Source of the DNA: Jeotgalibaca sp052266715
GTDB taxonomy: Bacteria > Bacillota > Bacilli > Lactobacillales > Aerococcaceae
Length of the DNA: 64,000 bases
Assembly (NCBI GenBank): GCA_052266715.1
Contig: JBQPRB010000007.1
Strand: one strand, 5' to 3'
Shown here piece by piece: positions 15,633-24,084 of this stretch. The position numbers and the translations under genes are program-made. A model generated the notes under the pieces. That model had not been told where the DNA came from. It saw nothing but the letters and a program-made list of their open reading frames with translations, and did not search any database. The stretch's first letter is position 1, and every line of letters starts with the position of its first letter.

Positions 15633-15998
15633 ATGAAAAGTAAAGTAATGCATATAGGTAAGGATGCAATAAGCACAAATGAACGGATTTTGGTTCTTTT
15701 TGGTGAAAATGCGACGGAAGCAATCCGTGATGTTTCAATTTTACAAGCATTTGAAGAGGAAGTATCTGCTTTCGTATTTCATATAAACGATGAAGTTCAC
15801 TTCGGAGACCAAATCTATACCGTATCCTACGTGGGGGAGAATGTTGGTGCGAATTTAGTGGAATTGGGGCACGTAACTTTTGTTTTCGATGAATTCGATC
15901 CGGAACATTTCATTGAAACAAGCGTTTATTTGACTCCACATCAGTTACCTAAAATAGAGCTGGGAATGATGATACAATACGTATCAAAAAAACAATAA
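15633..15998 (+). CDS. PTS glucitol/sorbitol-type IIA protein (stand-alone)
   Basis: The 121-residue product resembles the GutA-type IIA domain, with FGENATEAIRDVSILQ, a central beta-rich HFGDQIYTVSYVGENVGANLVELGH, and a C-terminal MMIQYV strand. No IIB, IIC or sorbitol dehydrogenase gene is nearby, so a role in glucitol transport is doubtful; it may be an orphan or regulatory IIA. The usual phosphorylated histidine in this fold is not obvious to me. It starts after AAGGAG and lies 18 bp before the AI-2E family gene, probably in one transcript. Confidence 0.8.
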   Translation: MKSKVMHIGKDAISTNERILVLFGENATEAIRDVSILQAFEEEVSAFVFHINDEVHFGDQIYTVSYVGENVGANLVELGHVTFVFDEFDPEHFIETSVYLTPHQLPKIELGMMIQYVSKKQ

Positions 15999-16016
15999 GA
16001 ATGTAGGGGATAGCTT

Positions 16017-17207
16017 ATGGCAAGAAATTTAGTTCGTCAAAGACGATTATCCTGGTTTGAAAAATGGATTCTGAACAATAAACTCGTAACGTCATTATTG
16101 ATTATCCTACTGGTTATGCTAATCCTGCTTGTTTTTTCTAAAGTCTCATACATGTTGCAGCCAATAGGAAGTTTCTTTAGTATTTTAGGTTTTCCTTTGG
16201 TTTTGAGTGGTATTCTCTATTACCTCATGAATCCCTTTGTTCAATGGGCAACTAATAAAGGTATGAACCGTGTTCTTGCAATTGCGATTGCATTTATTGC
16301 TTTAGTTATTTTGGTGATTTGGGGAATTGCTATTTTGATTCCTGTAATCCGTGATCAAACATTAGGATTTATAGAGGATTTCCCACAGTACTGGGTGACA
16401 ATCAACAACATGTTCCTTAACCTTTTCAATTATGATTGGTTCGTCGACATTCAACAACAATTCACTGATTTCAATACCGATATTTTAAATTATATTACCG
16501 AGTGGGCCAATAACTTTTTAGCTAATACGGGTTCGTGGCTAAGTGGTTTTGTTGGTATAGTAGCCAACGTGTTTGTAGGGCTGATTACTATGCCAATCAT
16601 TTTATATTATTTATTGAAGGAAGGGGAAAAGTTTCCTCAAGCTATTTTACGCCTCATTCCTAACCGCCACCGTGATTCCTTAGGGGACTTGATGACTAAA
16701 ATCAATTTACAGGTAAGTCAGTATGTTCGGGGACAAATTATCGTGGCAACGTTTGTCGGAATTATGTTTGTAATCGGTTATTCTATTATTGATTTAAATT
16801 ATGGAATTGTCTTGGGGATTACGGCTGGCTTTTTGAATATCATTCCTTATTTGGGATCGTTTATCGCAATGGTTCCGGCGATTTTTGTAGCGCTGGTAGA
16901 TTCGCCCTGGATGTTGATTCAGGTCTTGATAGTTTTCAGTATTGAACAGTTTATAGAAGGGCGGGTCATCTCACCGCAAGTATTGGGGAGTAATTTATCA
17001 ATCCATCCGGTTACAATCATGATTGTACTCCTTACAGCTGGGAAATTATTTGGAATTGTGGGATTCGTTTTAGGGATTCCCGGATATGCTGTTTTGAAAG
17101 TGATTTTTATGCATGTTTTTGAATGGTATAAATCTGAATCCGGTTTGTATCATGAGGATGATGATGAGAAAGAAGAGGAATCCTTTATCGAAACGGAAGA
17201 AATATAA
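16017..17207 (+). CDS. AI-2E family transporter (PerM/YdbI type membrane protein)
   Basis: This 396-residue integral membrane protein has about eight hydrophobic segments: two near the N-terminus (about 24-80), then about 85-115, 175-200 and several from 235 to 360. It carries the family features PIILYYLLKEGEKF and GFLNIIPYLGSFIAMVPAI. The acidic C-terminal tail is rich in D/E. The family is named for autoinducer-2 export in E. coli, but many members are Na+/H+ or unknown exporters, so the substrate is open. It follows the GutA-like gene by 18 bp and ends at a terminator. Confidence 0.88.
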   Translation: MARNLVRQRRLSWFEKWILNNKLVTSLLIILLVMLILLVFSKVSYMLQPIGSFFSILGFPLVLSGILYYLMNPFVQWATNKGMNRVLAIAIAFIALVILVIWGIAILIPVIRDQTLGFIEDFPQYWVTINNMFLNLFNYDWFVDIQQQFTDFNTDILNYITEWANNFLANTGSWLSGFVGIVANVFVGLITMPIILYYLLKEGEKFPQAILRLIPNRHRDSLGDLMTKINLQVSQYVRGQIIVATFVGIMFVIGYSIIDLNYGIVLGITAGFLNIIPYLGSFIAMVPAIFVALVDSPWMLIQVLIVFSIEQFIEGRVISPQVLGSNLSIHPVTIMIVLLTAGKLFGIVGFVLGIPGYAVLKVIFMHVFEWYKSESGLYHEDDDEKEEESFIETEEI

Positions 17208-17219
17208 CGGATTTAGAGT

Positions 17220-17247
17220 GAGCTGGGACATGGGTCCTAGCTTTTTT
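17220..17247 (+). terminator. Terminator after AI-2E family gene
   Basis: AGCTGGGAC-ATG-GGTCCTAGCT followed by a T run, immediately before the TetR promoter. Confidence 0.8.
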
Positions 17248-17267
17248 ATTTCATAAATCTTAAATTG

Positions 17268-17296
17268 TTGACTTGGGTGACAGGTTGTCATATAAT
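17268..17296 (+). promoter_or_regulatory. tetR-exporter promoter with embedded operator
   Basis: TTGACT (17268-17273), a 17-bp spacer and a perfect TATAAT (17291-17296) form a strong promoter. The spacer contains the dyad TGACA-GGT-TGTCA (17278-17290), which abuts the -10. Operators placed this way are typical for TetR autorepressors, so the encoded regulator probably controls itself and the exporter genes. Confidence 0.75.
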
Positions 17297-17333
17297 TGTA
17301 AAAGTCTTATTCAAGAGAAAAGAAGGTGAAGAA

Positions 17334-17957
17334 GTGCCCAAACAAACTTTTTTTAACTTGCCAGAAGAGAAAAGAGAGCGGTTGTTAAAAGCGGCTTATC
17401 AAGAATTTTCTCGCGTCTCTCTCGATGAAGCTTCAATTAATGTGATCATCCATGAATCTGATATTTCACGAGGAAGTTTTTATCAGTATTTCGAGGACAA
17501 AGAAGATTTATATTTCTACTGCGCACATTTACTGAAAAAAGACGAAAAAGAGCAGGTTGATAATTGTTTTAGAGAAGCGAATGGTAATTTAATTGAAGGG
17601 TTGAAACGAACATTTGATTACTTATATGACACCTATATGAGCGGACCAAATAAAGATTTTTACCATCATTTTTTTGTAAATATGACCTATCGTAGAAGTC
17701 GGAATATTTATGAGGAGGAAAATCATAAAAAGCAGCATGCACACAAGCATGTATACACGGATTTGATTGCAATTCTCGATCTGACCAAGTTAAATTTTGC
17801 ATCAAATCAAGAACTGCAAGAATTTTTACAATATACATTTCAAATGATCCATTGGACAATTGCACGCGTATTTCTGAAAAACTTATCCAAAGAAGAAGCA
17901 CGCCGCGATGTCAACCAACGTTTATCGTGGTTGGAAAATGGAATCATAAAAAAATAA
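17334..17957 (+). CDS. TetR/AcrR family transcriptional regulator
   Basis: This 207-residue regulator has an N-terminal helix-turn-helix (RERLLKAAYQEF...IIHESDISRGSFYQYFEDKEDLYFY, about residues 12-60). The C-terminal ligand domain is helical and unclassified. Start GTG 17334 is preferred because AGAAGGTGAAG lies just upstream and the promoter overlaps any earlier start. It is followed 14 bp later by two ABC exporter half-transporter genes, the arrangement of LmrR- or LmrA-like drug-sensing repressors. It probably derepresses the exporter when a toxic ligand binds. Confidence 0.9.
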   Translation: MPKQTFFNLPEEKRERLLKAAYQEFSRVSLDEASINVIIHESDISRGSFYQYFEDKEDLYFYCAHLLKKDEKEQVDNCFREANGNLIEGLKRTFDYLYDTYMSGPNKDFYHHFFVNMTYRRSRNIYEEENHKKQHAHKHVYTDLIAILDLTKLNFASNQELQEFLQYTFQMIHWTIARVFLKNLSKEEARRDVNQRLSWLENGIIKK

Positions 17958-17971
17958 GGGAGGCTATCTAG

Positions 17972-19705
17972 TTGCTAAAACTAATTAAACGAATTTCATG
18001 GAAAGCAATTGCAGGTTCCATATTATTTATCATTATTCAAGTATTTGCAGAGTTGAATCTGCCAAACATGACTTCCAACATCATTAACGATGGGGTTGCT
18101 ACAGGAGATGTTGACTTTATTTGGCGTGCTGGTGGCATTATGCTCCTATTGACGCTTATCACGGTAGTTGCTGCCATTTGTGGCGTTTATATTTCCGCTC
18201 GCGAATCACAAAGAGTGGGTAAACAATTGCGTTCAGAAATTTATACAAAAGTTATGTCTTTATCCAAAGATAAAATTGATAAAGTGGGTCAAGCTTCGTT
18301 AATCACGCGATCAACCAATGACGTGGAACAAATCCAATTTATCTTCATGTTGATGCTTCGCATGATGATGTTTGCACCCATCATGGGTATTGGGGCAGCT
18401 GTTCTGTCATATACACTAAGCCCGGATTTGGCTAGTATTTTCTTTATATCCGTGCCGATACTGATTGTTTTATTAGCCATCATTATGGGATCGGCTGTTC
18501 CTATCTTCCGGAAGATGCAAGAAAAAACAGACCGTTTGAACTTGATTTTCCGTGAAGGCTTGACTGGCGTACGTGTTATCCGTGCCTTCAACAAAAGTAA
18601 ATATGAAGAAGAACGCTTCAAAGCTGCAAATGCGGATTATATGCAAAATAACGTAAAAGCCATGACGATCACAAGTTTGTTGATGCCCGTTTTAACCCTG
18701 GTATTAAGTGGAACAAATATTGCGATTATTTTGACGGGTGGCGAGTATATTGCAATCGGAAGTATGCCGGTAGGTAACTTGGTTGCTTTTATTAATTATT
18801 CCGCGATGTTATTGTTCAGTTTCATGATGTTATCAATGATGCTTACCATGCTTCCACAGGCACAGGTGTCAGCTGCCCGTATTAATGAAGTGTTGGAATT
18901 GGAAAGTACTATATTGGATGGAACGAATCATTTTGATGGGAAAAGCATTAATGAAGAAAACATTCAATTGCGTTTTGATAATGTTACTTATCAATTTCCA
19001 GAAGCAGAACGTCCTGTTTTAAAGAATCTAGACTTTGAAATGAATAGAGGTCAAACCCTAGCGATTATTGGTGGGACTGGTTCCGGTAAATCAACAGTAG
19101 CGAATTTAATTATGCGCTTCTACGATGCTTCAGAAGGCGGCGTTTACTTAAATGGTAAAAATCTGCGTGATGTAACCCAACATGATGTTCGTGAGCGGGT
19201 TTCTTATGTGCCACAAAAAGCAAATCTATTCTCGGGAACAATCCGTTCCAATATGTTGGATGGCAATGAAAACGCAACGGATGAAGAAATGTGGCGTGCA
19301 TTGGAAATTGCTCAAGCTAAAGATTTCGTAGCAGGATTAGAGGATGGCCTTGATCATATTGTCGAGCAAGGTGGAACGAATTTCTCTGGTGGTCAACGAC
19401 AACGTTTATGTATTGCGCGCGCAATCATAAAGGAACCAGCTGTCTATGTATTTGATGATTCATTTTCTGCTTTGGACTTTAAGACAGATGCCGCTTTGCG
19501 GAAAGCCTTATTATCTGAAATTACCGATGCTATTGTTGTCATTGTGGCACAACGTATCAGTACAGTACGCGACGCTGATTTAATTGTTGTTTTAGAAAAT
19601 GGGGAAGTTGTCGGCCAAGGGACTCATGATGAGCTTGTAGCTGAAGACAATGAAACTTACATGGAAATCATGAATTCACAGTTTAGGGAAGGTGAAGGTC
19701 GATGA
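17972..19705 (+). CDS. ABC multidrug exporter, half-transporter with degenerate NBD (LmrC/BmrC-like)
   Basis: This 577-residue half-transporter has six membrane helices (about 1-310) and a nucleotide-binding domain with Walker A GGTGSGKS, signature FSGGQRQR and H-loop-region AQRIST. Its Walker B reads VFDDSFSALD, with Asp where the catalytic Glu normally stands. That is the mark of the non-catalytic half of heterodimeric exporters such as LmrCD and BmrCD. It starts at TTG 17972 after AGGGAGG. The next gene, overlapping by four bases, encodes the partner. The pair probably extrudes hydrophobic drugs or lipids. Confidence 0.93.
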   Translation: MLKLIKRISWKAIAGSILFIIIQVFAELNLPNMTSNIINDGVATGDVDFIWRAGGIMLLLTLITVVAAICGVYISARESQRVGKQLRSEIYTKVMSLSKDKIDKVGQASLITRSTNDVEQIQFIFMLMLRMMMFAPIMGIGAAVLSYTLSPDLASIFFISVPILIVLLAIIMGSAVPIFRKMQEKTDRLNLIFREGLTGVRVIRAFNKSKYEEERFKAANADYMQNNVKAMTITSLLMPVLTLVLSGTNIAIILTGGEYIAIGSMPVGNLVAFINYSAMLLFSFMMLSMMLTMLPQAQVSAARINEVLELESTILDGTNHFDGKSINEENIQLRFDNVTYQFPEAERPVLKNLDFEMNRGQTLAIIGGTGSGKSTVANLIMRFYDASEGGVYLNGKNLRDVTQHDVRERVSYVPQKANLFSGTIRSNMLDGNENATDEEMWRALEIAQAKDFVAGLEDGLDHIVEQGGTNFSGGQRQRLCIARAIIKEPAVYVFDDSFSALDFKTDAALRKALLSEITDAIVVIVAQRISTVRDADLIVVLENGEVVGQGTHDELVAEDNETYMEIMNSQFREGEGR

Positions 19706-21507
19706 GAAACGCAGGACCACAGGTAGCAGCGAAGCCAAAAGATTTCATGGGATCGGTTAAGCGCCTTTTTAATTATATGTCGGTAAGAAAATGGTTGATG
19801 TTGGGAGCATTCCTCCTCTCAGCCATCGCGACTGTTTTTCAAATTTTTACGCCTAAAATTCTAGGTTCAGCAACAACCGTTATTTTTGACGGTTTTAGCC
19901 AAGGGATGGTCAATGGTCGATATCCGATTGATTTTCCTGCCATTCACAAAATTTTGATCTCAGTTGCGATTTTATATGTATCCAATGCTGTGTTACGGTA
20001 CATTGCACAGCTGACACTGGTGCGTGTGGTACAATCTACGGTATTTGATTTACGCCAAGATTTTAAGAACAAGATGACGCGCGTTCCGGTTGAATACTAT
20101 GATACCAATAGTAACGGTGATATCATGAGTCGGGCCATCAACGATGTTGATAATATTGCCCGCCAGCTTGTGCAAACGATAAATCAAACAATCATGAGTA
20201 TTGTTCAGTTTTTTGGTATCTTGATCATGATGCTGACGATCAGCTGGAAACTAAGTTTGGTTGCTTTGTTGACTGTTCCTTTGAGTGCTTTCATCATCTC
20301 ACGCATTGCTCCAAGATCACGCAAACTATTTAAAAAGCAACAAAAAGAACTGGGGCAGTTAAATGCTCATATTGAAGAAACATTCGCAGGTCATACTGAA
20401 ATTGTAAGTTTTAACCGTGAAGAACATGCTACAGAAGTTTTTGATGTTCAAAATGACAAATTGTTTGGCATTTCCTGGAAAGCGCAATTCCTTTCAGGGA
20501 TATTGATGCCACTCATGAATATGGTAAAAAACTTGGGCTACGTCATCGTTGCTGTTATGGGTGGTATCGATGTAGCGAACGGCTCGTTACTTTTAGGGGA
20601 TGTACAAGCATTCTTAACCTATACAAACCAATTCTCAGAACCTATGAAACAATTGACAAATATTATGAATACCATTCAGTCTATTGTAGCTTCTACTGAG
20701 CGTATTTTTGAAGTGTTGGACGAAGCAGAAATGCTGGATACTTCCACTGACGAACCGATTGTTGAAACTGATGATAAATTGACGTTCGAGCATGTTCGTT
20801 TTGGTTATGCAGGTCAAGATGATTTGATGACAGATTTCAATTTGAGTGTTAAACCCGGTCAAATGGTTGCAATTGTGGGGCCTACTGGCGCAGGTAAATC
20901 AACAATTATCAACCTATTGGAACGCTTCTATGATGTCAGGGGCGGTAGCATCAAGTTAGAGGGAGAAGACATTCGTAACATTGAACGTGAAGATTTAAGA
21001 AGACGTTTTGCGATGGTTCTTCAAGATACTTGGTTATTTAACGGGACTATTTTTGACAACATCAAGTATGGTGCTCATGAGGATGTCAGTGATGAAGATG
21101 TTTACCGAGCTTCTAAAATGGCCCACGCGGATGAGTTTATCCGGACGCTGCCAGAAGGTTACAATACAATTTTGAATGAGGATGCCAGTAATATTTCTCA
21201 GGGACAACGTCAATTATTGACAATTGCCCGTGCATTTATTACCGATCCAGAAATCTTGATTCTCGATGAAGCAACTTCAAGTGTTGATACACGTACAGAA
21301 GTATTAATTCAAAGAGCTATGCGCCGATTGCTCGAAGGTCGGACCAGCTTTGTGGTTGCCCACCGATTATCCACGATTCGTGATGCCGACAATATCATTG
21401 TCATGAACCATGGTGATATCATCGAAACCGGCTCACATGATGAATTGATGGAATTAGGTGCTTTCTACGCAGGCTTATATAACAGCCAATTCTCTGACGC
21501 ATCTTAA
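19702..21507 (+). CDS. ABC multidrug exporter, catalytic half-transporter (LmrD/BmrD-like)
   Basis: This 601-residue partner has six membrane helices (about 30-330) and a nucleotide-binding domain with Walker A GPTGAGKS, canonical Walker B ILILDEATSSVD and switch His in VAHRLST. Its signature is ISQGQRQ instead of SGGQ. It therefore pairs with the preceding protein to give one full ATP site (its own Walker B with the partner's SGGQ) and one degenerate site. ATG 19702 overlaps the previous stop (ATGA). A terminator follows at 21520. Confidence 0.94.
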   Translation: MRNAGPQVAAKPKDFMGSVKRLFNYMSVRKWLMLGAFLLSAIATVFQIFTPKILGSATTVIFDGFSQGMVNGRYPIDFPAIHKILISVAILYVSNAVLRYIAQLTLVRVVQSTVFDLRQDFKNKMTRVPVEYYDTNSNGDIMSRAINDVDNIARQLVQTINQTIMSIVQFFGILIMMLTISWKLSLVALLTVPLSAFIISRIAPRSRKLFKKQQKELGQLNAHIEETFAGHTEIVSFNREEHATEVFDVQNDKLFGISWKAQFLSGILMPLMNMVKNLGYVIVAVMGGIDVANGSLLLGDVQAFLTYTNQFSEPMKQLTNIMNTIQSIVASTERIFEVLDEAEMLDTSTDEPIVETDDKLTFEHVRFGYAGQDDLMTDFNLSVKPGQMVAIVGPTGAGKSTIINLLERFYDVRGGSIKLEGEDIRNIEREDLRRRFAMVLQDTWLFNGTIFDNIKYGAHEDVSDEDVYRASKMAHADEFIRTLPEGYNTILNEDASNISQGQRQLLTIARAFITDPEILILDEATSSVDTRTEVLIQRAMRRLLEGRTSFVVAHRLSTIRDADNIIVMNHGDIIETGSHDELMELGAFYAGLYNSQFSDAS

Positions 21508-21519
21508 TAACTGATTTGA

Positions 21520-21549
21520 GGCTAAGACATTTTGTCTTGGTCTTTTTTT
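21520..21549 (+). terminator. Terminator after ABC exporter genes
   Basis: GGCTAAGAC-ATTTT-GTCTTGGTC followed by seven T. Repeat array B begins about 30 bp downstream. Confidence 0.82.
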
Positions 21550-21579
21550 GTAGATTAAACGAGAGCGGATGACTGAGTT

Positions 21580-21769
21580 GCGGCGTTGCCAGGGGAAATT
21601 TATTTAAACGCCGCACCGAGCCCCTCAAATGCGGCGATTAAATAAAACAGGCGTTATAAACGCCGCATTTACACAAAAAAAGCGGCGTTAAGCACATCGA
21701 AATATTTTAAACGCCGCACTTATAGCTTCAAGTGTGGCGTTTAAAATAGATGTTGTTCATTAAAGCCGC
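21580..21769. repeat. Alternating inverted-repeat array B (core GCGGCGTT, 51-52 bp period)
   Basis: Eight core copies alternate in orientation. Forward GCGGCGTT-type cores start at 21580, 21631, 21682 and 21734; reverse AACGCCGC-type cores start at 21607, 21659, 21710 and 21762. Both series step by 51, 51 and 52 (or 52, 51 and 52). Two cores carry single changes (GCGGCGAT, GTGGCGTT) and the last reads AAAGCCGC. Inner spacers are 19-20 bases, outer ones 15-16. The interval 21550-21782 holds nothing else. The core is unrelated to those of arrays A and C, but the period is the same. Confidence 0.9.
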
Positions 21770-21782
21770 ACCAAAATAAAAA

Positions 21783-21824
21783 TTTACATCTTACTGCAAA
21801 GGTGTTATACTTGTTATATAACAA
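21783..21824 (+). promoter_or_regulatory. gntR promoter with 14-bp perfect palindromic operator
   Basis: TTTACA (21783-21788), a 17-bp spacer and TATACT (21806-21811) form the promoter. A perfect palindrome TTGTTATATAACAA (21811-21824) covers the expected transcription start. This is the expected place for autorepression by the GntR protein encoded 20 bp downstream. Confidence 0.78.
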
Positions 21825-21843
21825 ACGAACAGGAGGTGCTGAT

Positions 21844-22245
21844 ATGATTATCGAAATTGAACCAACCAGTTCAACGCCTATTTATCTGCAAGTCATGTTC
21901 CAGATTAAAAAAGCAATTGTTCAAGGATACGTTTCTGCGGGGGATAGCTTGCCAAGCGTGCGTTCATTGGCTTCAGAACTAGGGATAAATATGCATACCA
22001 TCAATAAAGCCTATAACTTATTGACCGACGATGGCATCTTGGTTAAATCCCAAAAGGGCTATTTTATCCAGGATGATTTCCAACGGACCGTAAGTGAAGA
22101 AGTAAGGAATGAGATGAAGGGACGTCTAGAAACGTTGATTGTGGATGCTTATATTCATCAATTATCTGAGAATGAAATAGAAGCATGGACAAAAACAATT
22201 ATGGAAAATTTGAAGAAAGGGGAGAAGCCGAATGTGGACTTTTAG
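21844..22245 (+). CDS. GntR family transcriptional regulator, YtrA subfamily
   Basis: This 133-residue regulator has the GntR winged helix (PIYLQVMFQIKKAIVQG, GDSLPSVRSLASELGINMHTINKAYNLL, GYFIQD) and only a short C-terminal helix. That is the YtrA subfamily layout, often autoregulated and linked to transporters or membrane proteins. ATG 21844 follows AGGAGGTGCTG. It overlaps the membrane protein gene by 14 bases, so the two are one operon under the palindromic operator. Confidence 0.93.
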   Translation: MIIEIEPTSSTPIYLQVMFQIKKAIVQGYVSAGDSLPSVRSLASELGINMHTINKAYNLLTDDGILVKSQKGYFIQDDFQRTVSEEVRNEMKGRLETLIVDAYIHQLSENEIEAWTKTIMENLKKGEKPNVDF

Positions 22246-23365
22246 TATTTTTATGTTTTTAATTATGATTTTGATGGGATTTTCAATTGGTTTGACGCCA
22301 TTATTCAGTCGCCAATCCACGCCATTTGGTGTCGGTATCCCTGCTGAGAAACAAACAGATTCTTTTGTTGAAACCCGTAAGAAACGTTTTGCGATTCTTA
22401 ATGTGGTGATTAGTGTATTATTGGGCCTGCCACTCTTTATTGCTCCTTTTATTCAAGATACTAAAGAATCTGAGATGATTGTGGGTGTCTATCTAACGGT
22501 AGCGATGTTTGTCTTCATCATCATCTCTTTCTTGTTGCAATTAAAGTATCGCCAAGAACTTCTGCGTTGGAAAGAAACGCTGCCACAGCCGGAAAAAAGG
22601 CCAAAAATTACGATCGATACCACTTATCAAAAAACACTTGAAGTGGTATCAAATCAAACACTGTTGATAGGCCAATTCGCGATCATTGCCATTACAGCCG
22701 GCTTGACATTATATTTTTATGACCGCATTCCTGAACAAATACCTGTTCATTGGGATGTAAATTTTAATGTCGATCGCTATGCAGAAAAAAATCTGCTAAC
22801 AGCCATGAGCTTACCATTTATGCAGTTAATCATGGTACCTGTTCTTAATTATTCCCATTATGCTTTTATTAAATCAAAACAAAAATTATCGCCAAACAAA
22901 CCGATTGTTTCTAAAAAGAAGAGCCAATTATTCCGTAAAGCCTGGTCTACGTATATGTTTATCATGACCATGTCTACGCAATTGTTGTTTACCGTCATTC
23001 AATTCTTCTCAGTATTCAACCTACAAATATCTCCATCGTGGATGATGGTTGCGACAATGATTTATTTGGTTGTCATTATGGGCGGGATGTTTTATTTAAT
23101 ATTTAAATATGGGCAAGCAGGGGAAAAGTTGAAATTATCAGAGGATGACGATGATAGCGAAGACTATTACACAGATGCCGAAGAAGACAAAAATTGGAAA
23201 CTAGGCGTTTTCTACTATAATAAGGAAGACCCAGCTGTCTTTGTTGAAAAAAGATTTGGCATTGGATCAACAATGAATCTGGCCCGTTGGCAAGCCTGGG
23301 CAGTAGTTGCAGGGTTGATTTTATTTATCCTGGTAACTATTTTCTGGTCTTACTGGGTTATGTAA
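22232..23365 (+). CDS. DUF1648/DUF5808 domain membrane protein
   Basis: This 377-residue membrane protein has about eight hydrophobic segments. The loop YDRIPEQIPVHWDVNFNVDRYAEK (residues about 167-190) is the DUF1648 signature seen in SdpI-like immunity proteins. A later acidic loop leads into DKNWKLGVFYYNKEDPAVFVEKRFGIGSTMN, the DUF5808 block, and a last membrane helix. The pairing with a YtrA-type regulator is common in Firmicutes. Function is unknown; SdpI resemblance hints at envelope stress or toxin immunity, which is inference. The N-terminal Met at 22232 lies inside the gntR frame, with GGGGAG ten bases upstream. Confidence 0.88.
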   Translation: MWTFSIFMFLIMILMGFSIGLTPLFSRQSTPFGVGIPAEKQTDSFVETRKKRFAILNVVISVLLGLPLFIAPFIQDTKESEMIVGVYLTVAMFVFIIISFLLQLKYRQELLRWKETLPQPEKRPKITIDTTYQKTLEVVSNQTLLIGQFAIIAITAGLTLYFYDRIPEQIPVHWDVNFNVDRYAEKNLLTAMSLPFMQLIMVPVLNYSHYAFIKSKQKLSPNKPIVSKKKSQLFRKAWSTYMFIMTMSTQLLFTVIQFFSVFNLQISPSWMMVATMIYLVVIMGGMFYLIFKYGQAGEKLKLSEDDDDSEDYYTDAEEDKNWKLGVFYYNKEDPAVFVEKRFGIGSTMNLARWQAWAVVAGLILFILVTIFWSYWVM

Positions 23366-23370
23366 AAAAA

Positions 23371-23417
23371 TAAGAGGTTGAAATAGCTAAAATCATGCTA
23401 TTTCAACCTCTTATTTT
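23371..23417. terminator. Bidirectional terminator
   Basis: A 17-bp perfect stem TAAGAGGTTGAAATAGC/GCTATTTCAACCTCTTA with a nine-base loop and flanking A and T runs serves the membrane protein gene and the convergent gatD. Confidence 0.92.
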
Positions 23418-24082
23418 TATGCCAACAACGTTTTTTGTTGTTTTTGTTTGATGGCTAAATCGACAATGCGTTCAGCCAAGTGTGGGTTACGAACCAATAA
23501 AGGACCATGAAAATAGGAACAGAAGACATTTTTATAACGTGCACCTTCAGTATTATCCTTCTCATTGTTCCCTTCCCCTTGTTGCACAATACCGAGTGGT
23601 TGGACACCTTCGCCCAAAAAGGTACGGCCATTATGATTCTCAAAACCTTTATAAGTATCTCCGGTTTCTTCGTCATAAATGACAATGTCACCAGTGAAGC
23701 GACTATTTACCTGGTTGAGCGTATAGTGGTCAAGCGCCCCAATACCTTCTAGACGAACACCTTTTGCATTGATATAGTAATGGCCCAGCAACTGGAAACC
23801 ACCGCATATTCCCAGGACGATACCATCATGTTCAATATAGGAAGTGATAGCTTCTTTTTTATGTTGTAAATCCTTTGAAACAATCAGTTGTTCATAATCT
23901 TGCCCACCACCGAAAAATACGATGTCGTAATCTTCAGGGTTAAAAGGTTGATCAAGGCTGACGATTTCCGTTTCAACTTTCACACCTTTTTGGCGCGCAA
24001 TATACTGTAGCATCAGCACGTTACCGTTGTCGCCATATGTATTCATAAGGTTCCCGTATAAGTGACAAATTTTTAGTTTCAT
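23417..24082 (-). CDS. gatD: Lipid II isoglutaminyl synthase, glutaminase subunit GatD
   Basis: GatD supplies ammonia from glutamine to MurT, which amidates D-glutamate in the lipid II stem peptide to D-isoglutamine. The 221-residue class-I amidotransferase-like protein has the nucleophile Cys93 in GICGGFQLLG, FFGGGQDYEQ near residue 57 and the partner His in YFHGPLL near 190. It starts two bases after murT, in the same operon. Amidation is important for transpeptidation and lysozyme resistance in Gram-positive cocci. Confidence 0.95.
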   Translation of the reverse strand: MKLKICHLYGNLMNTYGDNGNVLMLQYIARQKGVKVETEIVSLDQPFNPEDYDIVFFGGGQDYEQLIVSKDLQHKKEAITSYIEHDGIVLGICGGFQLLGHYYINAKGVRLEGIGALDHYTLNQVNSRFTGDIVIYDEETGDTYKGFENHNGRTFLGEGVQPLGIVQQGEGNNEKDNTEGARYKNVFCSYFHGPLLVRNPHLAERIVDLAIKQKQQKTLLA

Positions 24083-24084
24083 GA

